In this document: piece after piece, positions 8,121 through 15,653 of the stretch
Layout of the letters: the number at the start of each line of letters is the position of its first letter
Numbering within the stretch: the stretch's first letter is position 1
NCBI RefSeq assembly: GCF_001681715.1
Contig: NZ_LNWY01000023.1
Coordinates: forward strand, 1 to 47,520
Length of the DNA: 47,520 bases
Direction of reading: 5' to 3'
From: Tritonibacter mobilis
GTDB taxonomy: Bacteria; Pseudomonadota; Alphaproteobacteria; Rhodobacterales; Rhodobacteraceae
Program-made: the position numbers and the translations under genes
Notes under the pieces: generated by a model
The model's input: only the letters and a program-made list of their open reading frames with translations
Told to the model about the DNA's origin: nothing
The model's database searches: none

Positions 8121-8140
8121 CAAATATCCCCGCCGGAGGC
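8121..8140. repeat. Dispersed 20-bp repeat, copy 2
   Basis: Identical to 3782-3801 (CAAATATCCCCGCCGGAGGC). It lies in the 74-bp gap between soxD and soxA, i.e. inside an operon, so it is not simply a terminator. Confidence 0.7.
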
Positions 8141-8172
8141 TCCCAGACCTCCTGCCGCGAAAGGGTCGCATC

Positions 8173-11100
8173 ATGAGCACGCGTCTCGCCAAACAGGGTC
8201 GTTTGATCGACCGCTCCAAACAGATCGAGTTTTCCTTCAACGGTAAGAAACTCAAGGGTTTCGCCGGGGACACGCTCGCCTCTGCGCTTCTCGCCAATGA
8301 CCAGATGCTGGTCGGGCGCTCGTTCAAATACCACCGCCCGCGCGGCCTCGTCGCCTCTGGATCTGAGGAACCGAACGCGCTGGTGGGCCTCGGGTCCGGC
8401 GACCGCTTTGAGCCGAACCAGCGCGCCACCACCACCGAGCTGTTCTCGGGTCTTGCGGCCCAGTCGCAGAACCATTGGCCGAGCCTCGAATATGATGTGG
8501 GCGAGCTGAACTCCAAGTTCTTCTCCCGCTTCCTCACCGCCGGCTTCTACTACAAGATGTTCATCCACCCGCGCCCCTTCTGGAAGCATGTGTATGAGCC
8601 CTTTATTCGCCAGTCCGCAGGTCTGGGCAAAGCGCCCGACAAGGAGTTGAAGGACGCCGATACCTACGAGCACTTCTACTATTTCTGTGATGTGCTGGTG
8701 ATCGGGGGTGGTGTGGCTGGATTGCAGGCAGCGAAATCCGCTGCGGCATCCGGCGCTAAGGTTCTGGTTCTGGAGGAAAAATCCCATTGGGGTGGTCGCA
8801 CACCTGTGGATGGCGGCACCATCGAAGGGCTGGACGCCGACGCCTGGATCGCCAAAACCGTTGCTGAGCTTGAGGCGATGGACAATGTCACCCTGCGCAC
8901 GCGCACCATGGGCGCGGGTGTCTATGACCACGGCTATATCCTTGGCTATGAGCGTCTGACAGATCATGCGCCGGGACAGGGTGGCCCGCGCCACCGCCTG
9001 TGGCGCATCCGCGCGACGCAAACCGTGACTGCAACCGGTGCGATTGAACGTCCGCTGTCCTTTGCGGGCAATGATGTACCGGGCGTGATGCTGGCGGCCT
9101 CGATGCGCGACTACGTGGTGAACTGGGGCGTGACCCCGGGCCAGAAGGTCGTCGTTGCCACCAACAACGATGACGCCTATCGTACCGCCATCACGCTGCA
9201 TGAAGCAGGCGTCGAGGTTGTCCGTGTACTGGACACCCGCGAAAGCGGCGGCGGCGATTTGGCCGACAAGGTCCGCGCGCTTGGCATCCGCGTTGAGTGC
9301 GGTCGCGCCATTGCAAAGGTCAAGGACGGCAAACGCGTCACTAAGGTCGCCATCTGCGCTCAGAACGGCGAAGGCGGTGCCCGAGAGGAGATCGAAGCCG
9401 ACGCAGTTGCCATGTCCGGCGGCTGGTCGCCGGTGGTGCACCTGTGGTCCCACTGCGGTGGCAAGCTGACATGGGATGACGCTCAGGCGCATTTCCGCCC
9501 CGATCCGGAGCGCGCGCCCACCGGTCATGACGGCAAACCTTTTGTGGTGACTGCAGGCTGTGCCTCTGGTCCGCTTACACTCTCTGCTGTGATGGCGGAT
9601 GCGGCAGCAGCCGGGGCCAAAGCGGCAGAGGCGGCTGGACGTCCGGCGCAATCGGTGGCTGAGGTTGCGACCTCTGATCTCACTGAAGCGCCGATGGAAG
9701 CGGTGTGGATGATGCCCGCCAAGGCCGACATCAAACTGCGCATGAAAACTTGGCTCGACTACCAAAACGACGTCAAGGTCTCTGACGTGCAGCTGGCTGC
9801 GCGCGAGGGCTATGAAAGCGTCGAGCACACCAAGCGCTACACCACGCTGGGCATGGCGACCGATCAGGGGAAACTCTCAAATATCAACGGCTTGGCGATC
9901 CTTGCGGATAGCTTGGGCGCAGAGATTCCGAAGGTCGGCACCACCACCTTCCGCCCGCCGTACCATCCGATTTCCATGGGTGCGATTGGCGGTGAAGCCC
10001 GTGGCGATATCTTCCAGCCGCTGCGCAAAACACCGATGTATGACTGGCACGACAGCCACGGTGCCCATTGGGAGCCGGTCGGCCACTGGCGGCGCCCCTA
10101 TGCCTATGTGCGCTCGGGCGAAACTGTCCACGATGCGGTCAACCGCGAGGTCAAGAACACCCGCGACAACCTCGGCCTCTTGGATGCCTCCACCCTTGGT
10201 AAGCTGATCGTCAAAGGACCGGACGCGGGCAAGTTCCTCGACATGCTCTACACCAATATGATGAGCACGCTGAAGCCCGGCAAATGTCGCTATGGTCTGA
10301 TGTGTTCCGAGAACGGCTTCCTCGTGGACGACGGCGTGGTTGCGCGCATCAATGAGGACACTTGGCTCTGCCACACCACCACCGGTGGCGCGGATCGCAT
10401 CCACGCCCATATGGAGGAATGGCTGCAGACCGAATGGTGGGACTGGAAGGTCTACGTCACCAATGCCACCGAACAGCTGGCGCAGGTCGCCGTGGTCGGC
10501 CCCAACGCGCGCAAAGTCTTGGAAAAGCTGAACGCGCAGGCGGGCGGCGGTATGGACCTCTCGAAAGAGGCGCTGGCCTTTATGGAGTGGAAAGACGGCG
10601 AGATTGGCGGCTTTAAAGCGCGCGCTTACCGGATCTCTTTCTCGGGCGAGCTGTCCTATGAGATCGCGGTCGCCGCCTCTGAGGGGCAGGCCTTCTGGAA
10701 TGCCCTCATGGAGGCAGGCAAGGAATTTGGCGTCATGCCCTATGGCACCGAATGCCTGCACATCCTGCGCGCCGAAAAGGGCTTTATCATGATCGGCGAC
10801 GAGACCGATGGCACCGTGATCCCGCAGGACCTTGGTCTGCATTGGGCGCTGTCGAAAAAGAAAGAGGACTACCTGGGCAAACGGGCGCAGACGCGCAGCC
10901 ACATGGCCGATCCTGACCGCTGGCAGTTGGTGGGTCTGGAGACTGTCGATGGCTCGGTGCTGCCAGATGGGGCCTATGCGGTGGGCAATGGCACCAACGC
11001 CAATGGTCAGAAGAACACCATTGGTCGGGTGACCTCCACCTACTACTCCGCCAACCTTGATCGCGGTATCGCGATGGGGCTGGTCAAGCATGGCCCCAAA

Positions 11101-11208
11101 CGCATGGGCGAAGTGATCGACTTCCCCGGCCTTGATGGGAAAATCTACCAAGCCAAGATCGTCGACCCGATCTTCTACGATAAAGAAGGGGAAAAGCAGA
11201 ATGTCTAA
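8173..11208 (+). CDS. soxA: Sarcosine oxidase subunit alpha
   Basis: The large 1011-residue subunit. The N-terminal ~100 residues form the ferredoxin-like fold lacking Fe-S cysteines (GKKLKGFAGDTLASALLAN, SFKYHRPRGL). An FAD/NAD+-binding Rossmann region begins with VLVIGGGVAGLQAAKSA (about 176-192) and contains WGGRTPVDGG. The C-terminal ~400 residues are a GcvT/aminomethyltransferase-like folate-binding domain (SGELSYEIAV, GTECLHILRAEKGF). It channels the methylene group to tetrahydrofolate. It overlaps soxG by 8 bp. Confidence 0.96.
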   Translation: MSTRLAKQGRLIDRSKQIEFSFNGKKLKGFAGDTLASALLANDQMLVGRSFKYHRPRGLVASGSEEPNALVGLGSGDRFEPNQRATTTELFSGLAAQSQNHWPSLEYDVGELNSKFFSRFLTAGFYYKMFIHPRPFWKHVYEPFIRQSAGLGKAPDKELKDADTYEHFYYFCDVLVIGGGVAGLQAAKSAAASGAKVLVLEEKSHWGGRTPVDGGTIEGLDADAWIAKTVAELEAMDNVTLRTRTMGAGVYDHGYILGYERLTDHAPGQGGPRHRLWRIRATQTVTATGAIERPLSFAGNDVPGVMLAASMRDYVVNWGVTPGQKVVVATNNDDAYRTAITLHEAGVEVVRVLDTRESGGGDLADKVRALGIRVECGRAIAKVKDGKRVTKVAICAQNGEGGAREEIEADAVAMSGGWSPVVHLWSHCGGKLTWDDAQAHFRPDPERAPTGHDGKPFVVTAGCASGPLTLSAVMADAAAAGAKAAEAAGRPAQSVAEVATSDLTEAPMEAVWMMPAKADIKLRMKTWLDYQNDVKVSDVQLAAREGYESVEHTKRYTTLGMATDQGKLSNINGLAILADSLGAEIPKVGTTTFRPPYHPISMGAIGGEARGDIFQPLRKTPMYDWHDSHGAHWEPVGHWRRPYAYVRSGETVHDAVNREVKNTRDNLGLLDASTLGKLIVKGPDAGKFLDMLYTNMMSTLKPGKCRYGLMCSENGFLVDDGVVARINEDTWLCHTTTGGADRIHAHMEEWLQTEWWDWKVYVTNATEQLAQVAVVGPNARKVLEKLNAQAGGGMDLSKEALAFMEWKDGEIGGFKARAYRISFSGELSYEIAVAASEGQAFWNALMEAGKEFGVMPYGTECLHILRAEKGFIMIGDETDGTVIPQDLGLHWALSKKKEDYLGKRAQTRSHMADPDRWQLVGLETVDGSVLPDGAYAVGNGTNANGQKNTIGRVTSTYYSANLDRGIAMGLVKHGPKRMGEVIDFPGLDGKIYQAKIVDPIFYDKEGEKQNV

Positions 11209-11770
11209 GGCTGTAAGTGCCATGAATGGGGCCAGCTTTGCTGGTCTGGCCAAGGTCACGGAAACCGGTCTGGGCGGTATGATCACACTGCGCGGCGATT
11301 TCGCCTCTGCGAAGTTCCAGACGGCGGTCAAGGCCGCCACCGGAACGCAGGTGCCTGCAACGCGCAAGATCGCTTTTGGTGATCGCGGTGCGGCGGCGTG
11401 GATGTCACCGGATGAGTTGCTCCTGCTGGTGGATTACGACAGCGCGGATGCGGTCGTCGCAAAGCTGAGCGAAGATCTCGCCACAGAGCACCACATGGCG
11501 GTGAACGTCTCCGATGCGCGGGCGTGTTTCGCGGTCAGCGGCGATGCCGCCCGCGAGGTGATTGCCAAAGTTGCGCCAGTGGATCTGGAGGCGGGTCAAT
11601 TTGAGGCAGGAGATTTCCGCCGCACACGTTTCGCCCAGGTCGCCGGTGCTTTCTGGCTGGATGAAACAGGGTCGTTCCACATCGTCTGCTTCCGCTCAGT
11701 TGCGGTCTATATGTACGACCTGCTGTGCACCGCAGCGCACCCGCAATCAAAGGTCGGCATTTACGCCTAA
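11201..11770 (+). CDS. soxG: Sarcosine oxidase subunit gamma
   Basis: Gamma subunit of sarcosine oxidase, 189 residues, GcvT C-terminal-like fold (LEAGQFEAGDFRRTRFAQVAGAFW, FHIVCFRSVAVYMYDLL). The ATG lies inside the last codons of soxA (ATGTCTAA overlap), and AAGGGGAA upstream in soxA acts as ribosome binding site. Last gene of the operon, followed by a clear intrinsic terminator. Confidence 0.94.
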   Translation: MSKAVSAMNGASFAGLAKVTETGLGGMITLRGDFASAKFQTAVKAATGTQVPATRKIAFGDRGAAAWMSPDELLLLVDYDSADAVVAKLSEDLATEHHMAVNVSDARACFAVSGDAAREVIAKVAPVDLEAGQFEAGDFRRTRFAQVAGAFWLDETGSFHIVCFRSVAVYMYDLLCTAAHPQSKVGIYA

Positions 11771-11806
11771 GTTGACGCTTTTGCGCAACAGCATAGCAAA
11801 TCTCTT

Positions 11807-11839
11807 ATGGCGGCCTTCGCAAAGGCCGCCATTGTTTTT
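11807..11839 (+). terminator. Rho-independent terminator of the sox operon
   Basis: Perfect 11-bp stem ATGGCGGCCTT / AAGGCCGCCAT with a 4-nt loop (CGCA), followed by TGTTTTT, 36 bp after soxG. Confidence 0.92.
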
Positions 11840-11877
11840 AGAAAAAAACCAATAGAAGCATTTATTGGAGCCTTTTT

Positions 11878-12288
11878 ATGCTCAAGTTCAAAAGCCGGAT
11901 CGTATTGGCGTGTTTATCACTCGTATTTACTGCGTCATTCGCGTCTGCGGAGACATGGGTTTGCGAATTTAACGATTCCACGCGTCGTGGAACGATCCCC
12001 CAGAAGGTGGTCTTTGAACTGCGCCCCGACGGCAGTGCGTTGGTGATGGACCCTTATCTTGTGCATACAGATCAGGCGCCTAAACTTGCGAAATTCGTAA
12101 AGAACACGTCAAGCAAACTGCGTGTGCGTTGGCGCGTCGACGATATGCCGTTCAACGGCGGGCTCGCCTCGGACATGGATTTCTCGCTGGTGCACGACAA
12201 AGCACGCAACAAGGCTTTTATCACGCTGAATTTGCCGAGTTTCGACAACAGAGACAGTGGCACCGGAAGTTGTGAAGTCGCGAAGTAA
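11878..12288 (+). CDS. Small secreted protein, paralogue 1 of a tandem trio
   Basis: A 136-residue protein with a cleavable signal peptide (LKFKSRIVLACLSLVFTASFASA, cut before ETWVC). The mature part has a Cys near its start (WVCEF) and one near the C-terminus (GTGSCEV), which could form a disulfide. The pattern PYLV, KLRVRWRVDD and the closing G-x-G-x-C match the two genes downstream. Preceded by TGGAGCC as ribosome binding site. Predicted periplasmic; function unknown. Confidence 0.75.
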   Translation: MLKFKSRIVLACLSLVFTASFASAETWVCEFNDSTRRGTIPQKVVFELRPDGSALVMDPYLVHTDQAPKLAKFVKNTSSKLRVRWRVDDMPFNGGLASDMDFSLVHDKARNKAFITLNLPSFDNRDSGTGSCEVAK

Positions 12289-12305
12289 CCTCCTCTTCAA
12301 GTTGG

Positions 12306-12827
12306 ATGTTCTCGCTGACTGTCTGGCGCAGGATCACTGTGCCGGTCCTGATAGTTGCACGAAATACAGTTCGGATTAAATTATTGAAATATAGGTTATT
12401 TTCGACCATTTTGGCTGTGCTCTGTCTAGGCACGGGCGCATCGGCGGCACAGCTTGAATGTAAACTGACAAAAGTTTGGTTTGCTCACCCATATTTGCCG
12501 ACATCGCTGGTCCTTGAGGCGGATGAGCATTTCTTGAACGTGAAGCTGCGTGATGTTCAGATTAAGAACGTAGCAACCAATGACACCGTGGCGAAGGTAG
12601 TATATCGCGGCCAAAATCGGTTGCGCATGGAGTGGCCCACCGCAGATTACAAACGTACAGGGCCAGCAGTATTTCCAAATCGTAATACCTTCCGAAATGA
12701 GCCAGAGCTTTTCCGCGCGACCTTGTCCCTCGATCTGCGGAATTTAGAATTTAAGGTTGAGATGGAAGATAAGCGATTGGCGGCTCAGTACGGCCAAGCG
12801 ATTGGAACCTGTAAAAAGTTGCGCTAA
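12306..12827 (+). CDS. Small secreted protein, paralogue 2 of a tandem trio
   Basis: Up to 173 residues. The N-terminal Cys (LECKLTK), HPYLPTSLVLEADEHF, the hydrophobic/charged strand LRMEWP and the C-terminal GTCK parallel the neighbours. The outer ATG is used as boundary, but the signal peptide (KYRLFSTILAVLCLGTGASA) suggests translation may begin at TTG 12384. Neither start has a good ribosome binding site. Function is unknown. Closest by eye to paralogue 3, sharing the HPYL-x(15)-F-x-N-x-K/T pattern. Confidence 0.7.
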   Translation: MFSLTVWRRITVPVLIVARNTVRIKLLKYRLFSTILAVLCLGTGASAAQLECKLTKVWFAHPYLPTSLVLEADEHFLNVKLRDVQIKNVATNDTVAKVVYRGQNRLRMEWPTADYKRTGPAVFPNRNTFRNEPELFRATLSLDLRNLEFKVEMEDKRLAAQYGQAIGTCKKLR

Positions 12828-12906
12828 CGCATTCGATGCAGGGGTGCTGCGCTAACTGAAGTGCACTCTTACAACGCGCCCATTGATGAAATTAGTTTGT
12901 GGAAAA

Positions 12907-13365
12907 ATGAAACAACGTCACAAAAGAATACTCCAGATCGCAGCTATATTAGGCCTTTCTCTTTCGTCTCAGGGAGCGCTTGCGTCGACGTTCGATTGCA
13001 AGTTGAGTAATATCGGGGTCAAGCACCCCTATCTCGCCGATAGGGTCACTTTTACCGCAGACGCCCGGTTTCAGAACATCACTATAACCAACATCGACAT
13101 CAAGGATGTAATGACGTCGATTGTGCCCGGTGAACTCGCCAACAGAACAAAAAAACGCGTGCGCATCCGATTTCCGGCCCACAGTTTTGTGATGAACGGG
13201 GTGCTCCCCAAACAACCCGGAGCTTATGGTCGTATGAAACCGTCTGAATATCTCTATGAACTCTCAATCTCGCTTTCCGATCAGCGTTACACGATGCGGG
13301 TTGTGGATGCGCGATTTGGAATCAGCGATGGGGCGGGGTCAGGGCGTTGTAAGGTAAGCAATTGA
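12907..13365 (+). CDS. Small secreted protein, paralogue 3 of a tandem trio
   Basis: 152 residues from the ATG with GGAAAA just upstream (ATG 12886 is an alternative). Signal peptide MKQRHKRILQIAAILGLSL...ALA, then STFDCKLSNIGVKHPYLADRVTFTADARFQNI. This aligns by eye with paralogue 2 (ECKLTKVWFAHPYL, EADEHFLNV). It ends in GSGRCKVSN like the other two. Two Cys bracket the mature domain. Predicted periplasmic; function unknown. Confidence 0.72.
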   Translation: MKQRHKRILQIAAILGLSLSSQGALASTFDCKLSNIGVKHPYLADRVTFTADARFQNITITNIDIKDVMTSIVPGELANRTKKRVRIRFPAHSFVMNGVLPKQPGAYGRMKPSEYLYELSISLSDQRYTMRVVDARFGISDGAGSGRCKVSN

Positions 13366-13455
13366 CTCGGGTTTTCCTGCACTAGCTCTTGACCAAAGCG
13401 GTGCTGAGACGCATGTATCCCTCAGGAACGCAACATTAAATGACAGGGGGCCACC

Positions 13456-14055
13456 ATGGCTTTTGAACTTCCCGACCTTCCCTATGCACATGATGCGCTG
13501 GCGTCCAAAGGCATGTCCGCCGAGACGCTGGAATACCACCATGACCTGCACCACAAAGCCTATGTCGACAACGGCAACAAGCTGATCGCGGGCACCGAGT
13601 GGGAAGGCAAGTCGCTCGAAGACATCATCACCGGCACCTACAACAAAGACGCCGTTGCCCAAAATGGCATCTTCAACAACATCTCGCAGCTCTGGAACCA
13701 CAACCAGTTCTGGGAAATGATGGGCCCGAACGGCAGCGCGATGCCGACCGAGCTGGAAAAGGCTCTGGTTGAATCCTTCGGCTCCGTCGACAAATTCAAA
13801 GAAGAGTTCTCCGCCGCTGGCGCAGGCCAGTTCGGCTCCGGCTGGGCGTGGCTGGTGAAAGACACCGATGGTGGCCTCAAGGTGACCAAGACTGAGAACG
13901 GCGTGAACCCGCTGTGCTTCGGTCAGACCGCGCTTCTGGGCTGCGACGTGTGGGAGCACTCCTACTACATCGACTTCCGCAACAAGCGCCCGGCATATCT
14001 GTCGAACTTCCTCGACAACCTGGTGAACTGGGAAAACGTCGCCTCCCGCATGTAA
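13456..14055 (+). CDS. sodB: Superoxide dismutase (Fe/Mn family, Fe-type by sequence)
   Basis: Catalyses dismutation of superoxide in the cytoplasm. 199 residues, normal length. Metal ligands are visible: His 28 (LEYHH), His 82 (WNHNQFW), Asp 164 and His 168 (CDVWEHSYY). The AAGAGQFGSGWAWLV stretch is the family core. The start MAFELPDLPYAHDAL is typical, with AGGGGG ahead of it. Own terminator downstream. Confidence 0.96.
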   Translation: MAFELPDLPYAHDALASKGMSAETLEYHHDLHHKAYVDNGNKLIAGTEWEGKSLEDIITGTYNKDAVAQNGIFNNISQLWNHNQFWEMMGPNGSAMPTELEKALVESFGSVDKFKEEFSAAGAGQFGSGWAWLVKDTDGGLKVTKTENGVNPLCFGQTALLGCDVWEHSYYIDFRNKRPAYLSNFLDNLVNWENVASRM

Positions 14056-14080
14056 TTGCGGCTTGAGGACTGACGAGAGA

Positions 14081-14112
14081 GGCTCCGCCCGGTTTGGGCG
14101 GGGCCTTTTTCT
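14081..14112 (+). terminator. Rho-independent terminator after sodB
   Basis: 10-bp GC-rich stem GGCTCCGCCC / GGGCGGGGCC (one G-U) with loop GGTTT and then TTTTT. Confidence 0.92.
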
Positions 14113-14224
14113 ATCTAAGCCCCTCTATTTCAGTTGCTTGGCCCATGTTTCGGCCATGGAGCGTGGAACATCCGAAGGCCTTGTGACGTTGGATGACTGA
14201 ACGGCAATAGAATGGAGGCTCAAC

Positions 14225-14428
14225 ATGGCAGAGCGTTTGCGATCCAAGGACGGCCATCAGGAAACCAAGGATATTCTGGGCGAAGAGGGCGAGATCTCTC
14301 ACGGGGGGCGCAGCGGTGGTCGGCTGGCCCGAGAGATTGCCAGCACAGACGAGAAGAAGCGGGCAATCGAACGTCCAGCCGGGGCAACCCGTGTCACCAA
14401 GGCCAATGAACAGGAGGATCAGTCATGA
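14225..14428 (+). CDS. Small hydrophilic protein coupled to host-attachment-family gene
   Basis: A 67-residue highly charged protein with Gly-rich centre (HGGRSGGRLAREIAS) and no membrane segment. Strong ribosome binding site GGAGG nine bases upstream. Its stop overlaps the next ATG (ATGA). I recognise no named domain. The arrangement with the following gene suggests they work together, possibly in stress or stationary-phase response. That role is inference. Confidence 0.7.
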   Translation: MAERLRSKDGHQETKDILGEEGEISHGGRSGGRLAREIASTDEKKRAIERPAGATRVTKANEQEDQS

Positions 14429-14877
14429 ACATTCTGGATCAGGGGACATTTATCCTCGTGACCGATAGTGAAAAGGCGCTGCTTCTGGAAAACATCACGG
14501 ATGCACAGGACCCGCATTTTGAGGTGCGCAGGAAGGAAGAGCAGGAGAACCCGTCCGACCGCGAACAATCCGCCAACCGTCCGGGGCGGAAGCAGGACAC
14601 GGGCGTAGGCCAACGGTCCGCGCTGGACGACACAGACTGGCATGAACTGGCCAAAGAGCGCTTTGCAGATGATATTGCGGATTTGCTCTATGAGCGGGCA
14701 CACCGCGGCAAGCTTGGTCCGGTGATCATTGTTGCCTCACCTCAGCTGCTTGGTGATTTGCGCCCCAAATTGCACAAAGAGGTGCAGGACCTGATCCAAG
14801 GTGAGATCCCCAAAACACTGACCAATCATCCGATCACAGAGATCGAACGCATCGTGAAGGATGAACTGGCGGCCTGA
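14425..14877 (+). CDS. Host attachment family protein (PF10116-like)
   Basis: 150 residues. The C-terminal half (DWHELAKERFADDIADLLYERAHRGKLGPVIIVASPQLLGDLRPKL) matches the family named for an Agrobacterium attachment protein and having an eRF1/pelota-like domain. The central region (residues ~35-65) is polar and likely disordered. The biochemical role is not established. Translationally coupled to the preceding small gene. Confidence 0.8.
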   Translation: MNILDQGTFILVTDSEKALLLENITDAQDPHFEVRRKEEQENPSDREQSANRPGRKQDTGVGQRSALDDTDWHELAKERFADDIADLLYERAHRGKLGPVIIVASPQLLGDLRPKLHKEVQDLIQGEIPKTLTNHPITEIERIVKDELAA

Positions 14878-14920
14878 GCGCAGATCGCCAGTCGTCTGGA
14901 CTGACGTCTTAGTGGACTGT

Positions 14921-14949
14921 TTCGCCCCCGCAGGAATGTCGGGGGCGAA
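14921..14949. terminator. Bidirectional hairpin between convergent genes
   Basis: Perfect 10-bp stem TTCGCCCCCG / CGGGGGCGAA with a 9-nt loop between the plus-strand host-attachment gene and the minus-strand LOG gene. No clear T-run follows, so efficiency is uncertain. Confidence 0.6.
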
Positions 14950-14961
14950 CATGTATCTGGA

Positions 14962-15504
14962 TCAGCTTTGCAGGGCCTTCAGGGCTGCGTCAGGCGTATC
15001 GGCCCATTGCAGATGCTCAGCATGATCGGCCCCGGCAAAACCCTCGCTGACCACATGTTCCACCAAGGCGCGCAGGGGCTCCCAATAGCCGTCGGTATTG
15101 AGCACGACGATGGGTTTGTTGTGCAGTCCCAACTGTCGCCAAGTGATTGCCTCAAATAGCTCATCGAGTGAGCCCATGCCACCGGGCAGCAGAACCACCG
15201 CATCGGCGTTGTAAAGCATGACTTTTTTGCGCTCGTGCATGGTTTCGGTCACCACATAGGTTGTGAGATCGCGTTTGCCGATCTCGCGGTTAACCAGATG
15301 TTCTGGGATCACGCCAAAGGTCTCGCCACCCGCGGCCTGTGCTGCTCGCGCCACCGTGCCCATCAAACCCACATCGCCTGCACCGTAAACCAGTCGCAAA
15401 CCGGCATTCGCCAACCCGGTGCCAAAGTCACGGGCGGCAGCCTCATAGGCTGGTTTTGCTCCCATACGAGAGCCGCAATAGACGCAGACGGATGTGACAG
15501 CCAT
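14962..15504 (-). CDS. LOG family protein (cytokinin riboside 5'-monophosphate phosphoribohydrolase-like)
   Basis: Rossmann-fold nucleoside-5'-monophosphate hydrolase family (TIGR00730), 180 residues. Visible motifs are VCVYCGSRMG at the N-terminus, YGAGDVGLMG, the HERKKVM segment with the catalytic Arg, and LPGGMGSLDELFE (107-117), the family's GGxGTxxE motif with Ser for Thr. In bacteria the likely reaction is release of base from AMP-type nucleotides or salvage; cytokinin activation is known in plants and some pathogens. Convergent with the gene to its left. Confidence 0.88.
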   Translation of the reverse strand: MAVTSVCVYCGSRMGAKPAYEAAARDFGTGLANAGLRLVYGAGDVGLMGTVARAAQAAGGETFGVIPEHLVNREIGKRDLTTYVVTETMHERKKVMLYNADAVVLLPGGMGSLDELFEAITWRQLGLHNKPIVVLNTDGYWEPLRALVEHVVSEGFAGADHAEHLQWADTPDAALKALQS

Positions 15505-15653
15505 GGCGCACCTTTTTCATTTTCAACGGGATTTTCGCGATGTCGCGGAAACATCGTGCTTTGACCCCTCATAGCGGTATTGCTAGGTTTGCTCAACCGA
15601 GAGCGCGGCAACAGTGCTCCGGGGCAAAGGGATCTAAAGGAAATAGTCGCAAG

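Noticed and set aside
8110-9828. Long antisense open frame opposite soxA
   Set aside because: It is a shadow of high-GC codon usage; no recognisable domain, and soxA is certain on the other strand.
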